NCBI GenBank assembly: GCA_022865365.1
Contig: JALHSW010000415.1
Location: forward strand, 1 to 23,146
Length of the DNA stretch: 23,146 nucleotides
Direction of reading: 5' to 3'
Source of the DNA: Acidimicrobiia bacterium
GTDB lineage: Bacteria; Actinomycetota; Acidimicrobiia; IMCC26256; PALSA-555
Shown: positions 1 through 6,393 of the stretch, piece by piece
Position numbering within the stretch: the first letter of the stretch is position 1
How the letters are laid out: each line of letters opens with the position of its first letter
Notes under the pieces: generated by a model
The model's input: the letters and a program-made list of their open reading frames with translations, nothing else
Told to the model about the DNA's origin: nothing
Databases searched by the model: none
Position numbers and translations under genes: made by a program

Positions 1-969
1 ACCACGGGCGCCGTGGTCGGCGACGCGCGCGAGGTCGAGGACGGTCCCGGGTTCGCGGTGTTCGCGGCGCGGCTCCCCGACGCCCGGCTGACGCCGGTCG
101 CGCTCCGGGTCGAGGAGACCCCGGACGGAGCATCGGTCGTCGGGTGGCCCGACCTCGACGGCGCACCCGAGACGCTGCTCCTCCTCGCCGACCCGTTCAC
201 GTTCCCGCTCGATTCGTTCCTGCGGCGACTCAACGACGACCGACCCGGCCTCACCGTCGTCGGCGGGTGCGCCTCAGCCGCGACGAGGCCCGGTGGCAAT
301 CGCCTCGCACTCGACGATCGCGTCGTCGCCGACGGTGCCGTGGGTGTGTTCCTCGAGGGAGCAGCGGTTCGAACCGTCGTGTCCCAGGGCTGTCGGCCCG
401 TCGGGCAGCCGCTCGTCGTCACCCGCTCCGAGGGCAGCTTCATCCGGGAGCTCGCAGGCCAGCCGGCGCTCGACCGCCTGCGCGAGCTCGCCGAGGCCGT
501 GACCGACGACGAGCGCGAGCTGCTCCAGAACGGGCTGCACCTCGGGATCGTCGTCGACGAGCACCAGGCCGACTTCGGACGGGGCGACTTTCTGGTCCGC
601 AACGTCATCGGTGCCGATCGCGACACCGGCGCGATCGCAGTGGGCGACCGCGTCGCCGTCGGTCAGACCGTGCAGTTCCACGTCCGGGATGCCGCCGCAG
701 CCGACGAGGACCTGCGTGCGCTCCTCGCCGGCGCCGAAGGCGACGGCGCCCTCCTCTTCACCTGCAACGGGAGGGGCCGCCACCTCTTCGGGACGCCCGA
801 CCACGACGCCGGGCTCATCGCAGAGGTCCTCGGGCCCCTTCCTGCGGCCGGCGGCTTCTGTGCCGGCGAGATCGGTCCCGTCGGGGGCAGGAACTTCCTC
901 CATGGGTTCACGGCCAGCCTCGCCCTCTTCGCCGGAGGTGCCGAACCGAGTTCGGCCGGCGCGCCATAG
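1..969 (+). CDS. FIST-domain sensor/signalling protein, 5' end missing
   Basis: The reading frame is open from base 1 to the TAG at 967-969, so 322 residues are visible. No start with a ribosome site is seen; the GTG at 13 is only the first in-frame start codon, and the gene probably begins before the window. FIST proteins are usually near 380 aa, so roughly 60 residues may be missing. The first visible half matches a FIST N domain (LLLLADPFTF, then VVGGCASAA). The second half matches a FIST C domain, ending with LLFTCNGRG and then GGFCAGEIGPVGGRNFLHG, the family's most recognisable segment. FIST domains are proposed to bind small ligands such as amino acids and usually sit next to or inside signalling proteins; no kinase or cyclase is visible here. 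No transmembrane segment is seen. Transketolase follows after 73 bp without obvious functional connection. Confidence 0.85.
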   Translation, partial: TTGAVVGDAREVEDGPGFAVFAARLPDARLTPVALRVEETPDGASVVGWPDLDGAPETLLLLADPFTFPLDSFLRRLNDDRPGLTVVGGCASAATRPGGNRLALDDRVVADGAVGVFLEGAAVRTVVSQGCRPVGQPLVVTRSEGSFIRELAGQPALDRLRELAEAVTDDERELLQNGLHLGIVVDEHQADFGRGDFLVRNVIGADRDTGAIAVGDRVAVGQTVQFHVRDAAAADEDLRALLAGAEGDGALLFTCNGRGRHLFGTPDHDAGLIAEVLGPLPAAGGFCAGEIGPVGGRNFLHGFTASLALFAGGAEPSSAGAP

Positions 970-988
970 TGGGGACGAACGGCTCGGC

Positions 989-1014
989 ACCTGACCGCGA
1001 CGACCTGACCGCGA
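989..1014. repeat. 12-bp direct repeat in the transketolase leader
   Basis: ACCTGACCGCGA occurs twice, at 989-1000 and 1003-1014, separated by CG, in the 73-bp gap before transketolase. It lies just upstream of the ribosome binding site. It could be a regulator site or a replication-slippage relic; the sequence does not decide. No TANNNT box stands immediately before the transketolase start. Confidence 0.6.
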
Positions 1015-1027
1015 AGAGCCAGAGACG

Positions 1028-1035
1028 AAGGAGGA
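1028..1035 (+). promoter_or_regulatory. Ribosome binding site deciding the tkt start
   Basis: AAGGAGGA is close to the perfect anti-16S complement. It stands 7 nt before GTG at 1043 but 13 nt before the ATG at 1049, so it supports GTG as the start. It is one of the few strong Shine-Dalgarno sites in the window. Confidence 0.8.
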
Positions 1036-1042
1036 GAGACAC

Positions 1043-3040
1043 GTGCCCATGACCGGCGTGGAGCAGCGCGGCATCAACGTGATCCGCGGGCTCGTGATGG
1101 ACGCGGTGCAAGAGGCAAACTCCGGTCACCCTGGGACCCCCATGGCGCTCGCGCCGCTCGCACACGTGCTCTTCACCCGCGTGATGCGCTACGACGCGGG
1201 GGCGCCCGAATGGCCTGACCGCGACCGGTTCGTGCTCTCGGCCGGTCACGCGTCGATGCTCCTCTACTCGCTGCTCTACCTGACGGGGTTCGGACTCGAG
1301 CTCGACGACCTGCGCGCGTTCCGCCAGTGGGGGTCGCGCACGCCGGGGCACCCCGAGTACGGCCACACCACCGGTGTCGAGGTCACGACCGGTCCCTTGG
1401 GCCAGGGGTTCGCGAACGGCGTTGGGATCGCGCTCGCCGAAGCGAACCTGCGCGCACGGTTCGGTGCGGAGGTCTCCGACCACCACGTGTTCGCGATCGC
1501 CGGCGACGGGTGCATGGAAGAGGGGCTCAGCCACGAGGCGGCGTCACTCGCCGGTCATCTCGGGCTCGGCCGTCTCGTCTACGTCTACGACGACAACCAC
1601 ATCACGATCGACGGCCCGACCGAGCTCTCGTTCACCGACGACGCCCGAAAGCGCTTCGAAGGCTACGGCTGGCACGTGGTGCATCTGGGCGAGGTCGCCA
1701 ACGACCTCGACGCCATCGAGGCCGGACTGCGTGAGGGCATGGCAGAGGATTCACGTCCCAGCCTCGTGGTGCTGCGCAGTCACATCGGATGGCCGTCACC
1801 GAAGTACACCGACACCGCGCACGCGCACGGCAACCCGCTCGGTGACGACGAGATCCGCGCGGTCAAGGAGATCCTCGGGACGCCCCCCGACGAGCAGTTC
1901 TGGGTGCCCGACGACGTGCTCGCCTTCTACCGTGCGGCAGGCGTCGATGGCCGGCCGGCTCGCGAGGCGTGGGAAGGGCGTCACGCCGCACTCCGCACGG
2001 GCGAGTCCGACCTGGCCGCCGGGTACGACGCGTGCCTCGAGCAACGCGGGCTCGCCGGCTGGGAGTCGAAGCTCCCGACGTGGCAACCCGGCGAGGACGT
2101 CGCGACGCGCTCGGCGTGCTCGAAGGTGCTCGAAGCCATCATCGACGTCGTGCCGGGCATCGTCTCGGGCGGCGCCGACCTCACCGGGAACACCGGGACT
2201 GCTCTCGAAGGGGCTTCGGTGATCGCAACCCACGAGCTCGGTGGGCGACAGATCCACTGGGGGGTGCGCGAGCACGGCATGGGTGCGGTCATGAACGGCA
2301 TGGCTGTCAGCGCCACGTTGCCTGTCGGCGGCACGTTCTTCGTGTTCTCCGACTACATGCGCGCCACCCCGCGCCTCGCGGCTCTCTCGGGCTACAAGAC
2401 CGCGTTCGTGTGGTCGCACGACTCCGTCGGGGTCGGCGAGGACGGCCCGACCCACCAACCGGTCGAGCAGCTCGCGTCGCTCCGGGCGATGCCGGGTCTG
2501 CGCTTGATCCGCAGCGCAGATGCCAACGAGGTCGCGCAGACCTGGCGCGTCCACATCGACGGCAAGGGTCCGACCGCCATCATCCTCAGCCGCCAGAAGT
2601 TGCCCGTGCTCGAAGGAACAGCCGAGCGCGCACCCGTTGGCCTGCCCAAGGGCGCGTACGTTCTCGTCGACGAGGACAACGGTCTCGATCTCGTGCTCAT
2701 CGCCACGGGCTCCGAGGTACACCTGTGCGTCACGGCACGGGCGATGCTCGCGGCCGAGGGCGTCTCGGTGCGCGTGGTCTCGATGCCGTCGTGGGACATG
2801 TTCGAGGACCAGCCCGACGAGTACCGAGATTCGGTGCTCCCACCCGGCGTGCCGACGTTGGCCGTCGAGGCCGGCGTCTCATTCGGCTGGGACCGCTACG
2901 CCGACGACGTCGTCGCGATCGACCGGTTCGGTGCGTCAGCGCCGGGGCCGACCGTCTTCGCCGAGCTCGGGTTCACACCCGAGCACGTCGCCCAGCGCGC
3001 GCGGGACCTCCTCGCGCTCGATTCCGGAGGCAGCCCATGA
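1043..3040 (+). CDS. tkt: Transketolase
   Basis: Thiamine diphosphate enzyme of the non-oxidative pentose phosphate pathway; it moves two-carbon ketol units between sugar phosphates in the cytosol. The 665-aa length is usual for bacterial Tkt. Visible landmarks are SGHPG near residue 27 (catalytic-site His29), the ThDP/Mg motif starting GDG at 154-156 with its Asn at 185 (DDNHITIDG), and the central pyrimidine-domain segment containing REHGMGAVMNGMA, followed by the SHDSVGVGEDGPTHQP loop typical of transketolase. The C-terminal domain has the expected TGSEVHL and EAG segments. Translation starts at GTG with a strong ribosome site 7 nt upstream. Its last codon overlaps the start of tal as ATGA, so the two are translated together. 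In many actinobacteria ctaB precedes tkt; here ctaB lies about 14 kb away. Confidence 0.97.
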   Translation: MPMTGVEQRGINVIRGLVMDAVQEANSGHPGTPMALAPLAHVLFTRVMRYDAGAPEWPDRDRFVLSAGHASMLLYSLLYLTGFGLELDDLRAFRQWGSRTPGHPEYGHTTGVEVTTGPLGQGFANGVGIALAEANLRARFGAEVSDHHVFAIAGDGCMEEGLSHEAASLAGHLGLGRLVYVYDDNHITIDGPTELSFTDDARKRFEGYGWHVVHLGEVANDLDAIEAGLREGMAEDSRPSLVVLRSHIGWPSPKYTDTAHAHGNPLGDDEIRAVKEILGTPPDEQFWVPDDVLAFYRAAGVDGRPAREAWEGRHAALRTGESDLAAGYDACLEQRGLAGWESKLPTWQPGEDVATRSACSKVLEAIIDVVPGIVSGGADLTGNTGTALEGASVIATHELGGRQIHWGVREHGMGAVMNGMAVSATLPVGGTFFVFSDYMRATPRLAALSGYKTAFVWSHDSVGVGEDGPTHQPVEQLASLRAMPGLRLIRSADANEVAQTWRVHIDGKGPTAIILSRQKLPVLEGTAERAPVGLPKGAYVLVDEDNGLDLVLIATGSEVHLCVTARAMLAAEGVSVRVVSMPSWDMFEDQPDEYRDSVLPPGVPTLAVEAGVSFGWDRYADDVVAIDRFGASAPGPTVFAELGFTPEHVAQRARDLLALDSGGSP

Positions 3041-4128
3041 GCGACATCGCCCGGCTCAACGACTTCGGCCAGAGCCCCTGGTACGACAACCTCGCCCGAT
3101 CGCTGCTCACCGGCGGCGGACTGCAGGCCCTGATCACCAACGACGGCATCAGGGGCGTCACGTCGAACCCCACCATCTTCGAGAAGGCCATGGCCGCCGG
3201 CGAGGGGTACGACGAACAGCTCGCCGCGTGCGGCAAGGAAGGTCTCGCCATCGAGGACTCCTACTGGCGCCTGGTCGTCGACGACGTCGGGCACGCCGCC
3301 GATCTGTTGCTCCCGGTCCACGAGGCCAGCGGTGGCGCCGATGGGTTCGTGTCGGTCGAGGTGTCACCCGACCTCGCGCACGACTCGGCCGGCACGATCG
3401 TTCAGGCGAAGAGCTTGTTCGAGCGGCTGGGTCGCAAGAACGTGATGATCAAGATCCCTGCCACCCTCGAAGGGCTCCCGGCAATCGAAGCCAACATCGC
3501 GGCCGGGATCAACACGAACGTCACATTGATCTTCTCGCTCGCGCGTCACGACAAGGTGATCGGTGCATACCTCGCCGGCCTCGAATCCTTCGTCGCCGGT
3601 GGGGGCGACCCGTCGACGGTTTCGTCGGTGGCGTCCTTCTTCGTGAGCCGCGTCGACACCGAGACCGACCGCCGCCTTCCCGAGGGCAGCCCACTTCGGG
3701 GCAAGGCCGCGGTCGCGAACGCGCGTCTCGCGTACCGGCTGTTCACGCAGCGGTTCTCGGGCGGACGCTGGGATGCGCTCGCAGCCAAGGGCGCTCGTCT
3801 CCAGCGCCCACTCTGGGCATCGACCTCGACCAAGAACCCGGCCTACTCGCCCACCCTGTACATCGACGAGCTCATCGGCCAGCACACGGTGAACACCCTC
3901 GCGCCGGCGTCCATCGAAGCGCTCCAGAAGGGTGACGGGAACCTGAAGGGCGACACGGTGACAGCCGACGTCGCAGGAGCCGATCAGGTGATGGTCGACC
4001 TCGATGCCGCCGGTGTCGACTTCGACGACGTCACGCTCACCCTCGAGCGCGAGGGCGTCGCGTCCTTCGCGTCCAGCTTCCACGACGCCCTCGCGACGCT
4101 GGAGAAGCGCCGCGCCGAGGTCGGGTGA
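3037..4128 (+). CDS. tal: Transaldolase
   Basis: Transfers the dihydroxyacetone unit of sedoheptulose 7-phosphate to glyceraldehyde 3-phosphate through a Schiff base. The 363-aa length and the sequence are of the longer actinobacterial transaldolase type. TSNPTIFEKA at about residues 42-51 is a family signature, and the Schiff-base lysine is Lys139 in MIKIPAT. NTNVTLIFS and the C-terminal ASTSTKNPAYSPTLY segment are also typical. The ATG overlaps the tkt stop (ATGA), with GGAGG at 3026-3030 as ribosome site. In many actinobacteria zwf, opcA and pgl follow on the same strand; here the next two genes are on the opposite strand and pgl appears only after them. The 30-bp convergent gap downstream has no clear terminator. 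Confidence 0.97.
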   Translation: MSDIARLNDFGQSPWYDNLARSLLTGGGLQALITNDGIRGVTSNPTIFEKAMAAGEGYDEQLAACGKEGLAIEDSYWRLVVDDVGHAADLLLPVHEASGGADGFVSVEVSPDLAHDSAGTIVQAKSLFERLGRKNVMIKIPATLEGLPAIEANIAAGINTNVTLIFSLARHDKVIGAYLAGLESFVAGGGDPSTVSSVASFFVSRVDTETDRRLPEGSPLRGKAAVANARLAYRLFTQRFSGGRWDALAAKGARLQRPLWASTSTKNPAYSPTLYIDELIGQHTVNTLAPASIEALQKGDGNLKGDTVTADVAGADQVMVDLDAAGVDFDDVTLTLEREGVASFASSFHDALATLEKRRAEVG

Positions 4129-4158
4129 CCGTCGGCGCCGCCTGGCGGTGTCCGGGCG

Positions 4159-4635
4159 TCAGCGTTTGGGCAGGTAGCTCTTGTCGCGCGTGAGCCACTG
4201 CCACTCCCAGAACGGCTCGGAGTAGCCGAGGGCGCGCAGACCCTGGACCGCGAACGCGAGAAGCCCGGCCGCGCTCGGATCGACGGGGTGCACCTCGTAC
4301 GCCTCCGGTCCGGCGACGCCGGGCAGCACGATCCCGGCCGCGGCGAGCTTCTCCCCGGCCTCGGCCGGTTCGTGATTCCGCGGCGCCACGAACAGGACCG
4401 CCGGGGTCTCCCTGCGGTCGCCCCGCGCGATCACCGCGCGCCAGATGATCGGGAGATCCATGCGGGTCGAGAGAGATGCCCGGCGAAGCCCGCTGTAGCC
4501 GCCCATCCCCCCGCGTGAGTCGGTCGGCCGGAGCTCGAGCCCGGCCGGTCCCATCATCTTCTTGGTCAGCACCCGGTTCTGAAGTGCATCGATCGCTTCT
4601 GCCGGATCGTCCTGGAACAGTCCGTCGTTCCCCAT
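4159..4635 (-). CDS. Hypothetical protein, 158 aa, coupled to the methyltransferase-Mug gene
   Basis: I do not recognise the family. The protein begins MGNDGLFQDD, is rich in charged residues, and has no signal peptide or membrane segment. A hydrophobic core strand (TPAVLFVAP) and a C-terminal segment rich in aromatics (EPFWEWQWLTRDKSY) suggest a folded soluble domain. The ATG at 4635 lies 4 nt after the TGA of the upstream methyltransferase-Mug gene, which favours translational coupling. It has no Shine-Dalgarno sequence. An alternative in-frame start at 4668 would overlap the upstream gene by 29 nt and add an Arg-rich tail. Frame choice is supported by codon bias and by coupling. The function could relate to the glycosylase, but that is only inference from position. 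Confidence 0.7.
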   Translation of the reverse strand: MGNDGLFQDDPAEAIDALQNRVLTKKMMGPAGLELRPTDSRGGMGGYSGLRRASLSTRMDLPIIWRAVIARGDRRETPAVLFVAPRNHEPAEAGEKLAAAGIVLPGVAGPEAYEVHPVDPSAAGLLAFAVQGLRALGYSEPFWEWQWLTRDKSYLPKR

Positions 4636-4639
4636 GTCA

Positions 4640-5722
4640 TCAACGGTACGCCGCGAGCGCGGCGGCACGCAGGTGGGCGGCGAGATCGTCGGCCGTCACG
4701 TGCGCGTTGATGCCGCTCGGGTTCGGCATCACGTACGCCGAGACGCCCCCGAACCCGCCCCGCTGCTCACCCGCCGTCGCGGAGGCGTCTATGGCCGCCC
4801 GGTAGCCCGACAACCCCACGAAGACCACCACCCGGGGCCGAAGCCAGCGGACCAGTCGCTCCAGGCGCCCGGCGCCCTCGCGATACTCGGCCTTCGTCAG
4901 CACGTCCGCCCTCGGCGACGCGCGTTTGACCAGATCCGTCATGCCGACGCCGTGCTCGAGGAGCGCGTGGCGCGGGTCTCTGTCGCGGGTCACGATGCCC
5001 GCAGAAAGCGCGGCGGGCCAGAACCGGTTACCGGGACGAGCGAAGCCGACGCCGACGTCGGCGGAATACTCGCTGGGGTTCAACCCGCACAGCAGCAGTC
5101 GCAGGTTCGGCCCGACCAAGTCGGGCAACGTTCGCATGCGCGTCGCGCGCACGTGGATCCACTCGCGACGCCTCGAAACGACGGCGGAGTCGACCGCGCA
5201 CTCCTGAACCGAGAAGCCCGCGCCGACGAGCACGTCGGTCAGGGGTTCGACCTCCCATTCGGTGAAGATCCGCCCGGGAAAGTCGTCGTCGGCCAGGACT
5301 CCTTCGCTGCTGCCACGGCGCATCGTCATCGCGACCGGCGCGCCCGCGCGCAGCGATTGGTGGAGCTCCATCAGCGCCCAGGGCAACCGAACGCGCGCGA
5401 CGTGGAGGTAGCTCGCGTTCGCCCAGGCGCCGCCGAACCCACCAGGACGCACCGGGAGATGCTCGAGATCCGCCTGCACACAACGCGCACCCGGCGAGAC
5501 CTGGCGTGCGATCTCGAGCATCGCGAATGCGGCATCGAGCCCCACCACTGGCTCCCCGAGGGCCGCGAGATGGGCACCGGGCCCGCAACCGGCGTCGAGG
5601 CGCATCGCACCAGGCTCGACGGCCCCCGCGAGTGCTTCGGCCCGATCGAGCAAACGCGCCGGGCGCGCCGCCTGCCACTCAAGCGCTCGCGCCTCGTAGA
5701 CGTCGACGGTCCGTTGCTCCAT
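4640..5722 (-). CDS. Class I SAM methyltransferase fused to Mug-type uracil/thymine-DNA glycosylase
   Basis: One 360-aa frame carries two enzymes. Residues 1 to about 190 are a Rossmann-fold methyltransferase: SAM motif I is LDAGCGPG (42-49), motif II acidic end is GLD (61-63), and ADLEHLPV (84-91) plus ANASYLHV (101-108) fit motifs III-IV of methyltransferase-11-like enzymes. It lacks the (D/N)PPY motif of N6/N4 DNA methylases. Residues about 200-360 are a mismatch-specific glycosylase of the Mug/TDG family: the catalytic-region motif is GLNPS (213-217), then GVGFARPGNRFWPAA, GVGMTDLVKR and the second motif NPSGINAH (334-341). Mug/TDG enzymes remove U or T from G:U and G:T mismatches. The start is ATG at 5722 with no ribosome site, consistent with a leaderless message. 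Only 17 bp separate it from divergent pgl. An in-frame stretch upstream of 5722 overlaps pgl and is Arg-rich, so it was rejected as coding. Confidence 0.88.
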   Translation of the reverse strand: MEQRTVDVYEARALEWQAARPARLLDRAEALAGAVEPGAMRLDAGCGPGAHLAALGEPVVGLDAAFAMLEIARQVSPGARCVQADLEHLPVRPGGFGGAWANASYLHVARVRLPWALMELHQSLRAGAPVAMTMRRGSSEGVLADDDFPGRIFTEWEVEPLTDVLVGAGFSVQECAVDSAVVSRRREWIHVRATRMRTLPDLVGPNLRLLLCGLNPSEYSADVGVGFARPGNRFWPAALSAGIVTRDRDPRHALLEHGVGMTDLVKRASPRADVLTKAEYREGAGRLERLVRWLRPRVVVFVGLSGYRAAIDASATAGEQRGGFGGVSAYVMPNPSGINAHVTADDLAAHLRAAALAAYR

Positions 5723-5727
5723 GCCCG

Positions 5728-5733
5728 TATCAT
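5728..5733 (+). promoter_or_regulatory. -10 box of leaderless pgl promoter
   Basis: TATCAT fits TANNNT and is followed by 6 nt (CGCCGC) and the pgl ATG at 5740, placing transcription start at or next to the A of ATG. No ribosome site precedes the start, as expected for a leaderless message. It overlaps the opposite-strand -10 candidate by 5 bp. Confidence 0.6.
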
Positions 5734-5734
5734 C
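5729..5734 (-). promoter_or_regulatory. Candidate -10 box of the methyltransferase-Mug gene
   Basis: On the minus strand GATGAT is followed by 6 nt (ACGGGC) and ATG at 5722. The first base departs from TANNNT, so this call is weaker than the others, but the spacing is the same as at pgl and no other box fits within the 17-bp gap. Confidence 0.4.
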
Positions 5735-5739
5735 GCCGC

Positions 5740-6384
5740 ATGTTCGGTGATGTCCAGATCGTCCCCCACGTCCCCCAGGCGTTCGCGGCCCTCGTGGCGG
5801 CGACCGCGCCCGCGTCGATCGCACTCTCCGGTGGCGGCACGGCGCGGGAGTGCTACGAGCTCCTCGCGACTGCGGACGTCGACTGGGGGCGGGTTGACGT
5901 CTGGTTCGGCGACGAACGCTGGCTGCCGGTGCACGACCCCGAGTCCAACGAGGGAATGGCACGAGTCACGTTCCTCGACGAGGTCGAACCGCTCGCGATC
6001 CACTCGATGTACGACGCTGGTGCGACGATCGACGCCGCGGCCGACGCCTACGACACTGCGTTGCGTGCCGCACCAGCGCTCGAGCTCGTCCACCTCGGCC
6101 TCGGACCCGACGGACACACCGCATCGTTGTTCCCGGGATCGGCCGCACTCGACGAGGCGGAGCGCTGGGTGGTCCCCAACGCCGACGACCGGCACCCGCA
6201 CCGTCGACTCACGCTCACGCTCCCTGGACTCGCGACCGCCAAGCTCGTGGTGTTCACCGTGTCGGGCAGCGAGACGCAGGACCCGTTCGCTCGGATCCGA
6301 CGTGGGGACGACCTGCCCGCGGCCCGAGTGCGCGCCGAGCGCGTCGTCTGGCTCGTGGACGAATCGGCCTCCGCGGGGACGTAG
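5740..6384 (+). CDS. pgl: 6-phosphogluconolactonase
   Basis: Hydrolyses 6-phosphoglucono-lactone to 6-phosphogluconate in the oxidative pentose phosphate pathway. The 214-aa protein is somewhat compact for the family (often 230-260 aa). Signatures are SGGGTA at 30-35, the DVWFGDERWLP and ESN segment that binds the substrate phosphate and lactone, and LGLGPDGHTASLFPG, the family hallmark. The ATG at 5740 sits 6 nt after a TANNNT box; an earlier in-frame extension would overlap the divergent gene and has no homology. The TAG stop (6382-6384) is the beginning of the -10 box of fbiC, whose ATG follows 9 nt later. No zwf, opcA or gnd is present in the window, so the source of its substrate is unknown here. 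Confidence 0.93.
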   Translation: MFGDVQIVPHVPQAFAALVAATAPASIALSGGGTARECYELLATADVDWGRVDVWFGDERWLPVHDPESNEGMARVTFLDEVEPLAIHSMYDAGATIDAAADAYDTALRAAPALELVHLGLGPDGHTASLFPGSAALDEAERWVVPNADDRHPHRRLTLTLPGLATAKLVVFTVSGSETQDPFARIRRGDDLPAARVRAERVVWLVDESASAGT

Positions 6385-6387
6385 TCT
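6382..6387 (+). promoter_or_regulatory. -10 box of leaderless fbiC promoter, overlapping the pgl stop
   Basis: TAGTCT fits TANNNT and is followed by 6 nt (CAATCC) and the fbiC ATG at 6394. Its TAG is also the pgl stop codon. fbiC lacks a ribosome site, so this box would yield a leaderless message independent of pgl. Confidence 0.55.
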
Positions 6388-6393
6388 CAATCC

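Noticed and set aside
1796..2722. Long antisense open frame inside transketolase
   Set aside because: It mirrors tkt codon bias, has no homology and is a shadow of high-G+C third positions.
4129..4158. Possible terminator hairpin between tal and the convergent hypothetical gene
   Set aside because: CCGCC-T-GGCGG has arms but a one-base loop, and there is no T-tract; it cannot be supported as an intrinsic terminator.
4640..5722. DNA cytosine or adenine methylase as the first half of the fusion
   Set aside because: No PCQ or (D/N)PPY motif is present, so the domain is better called a generic class I methyltransferase.
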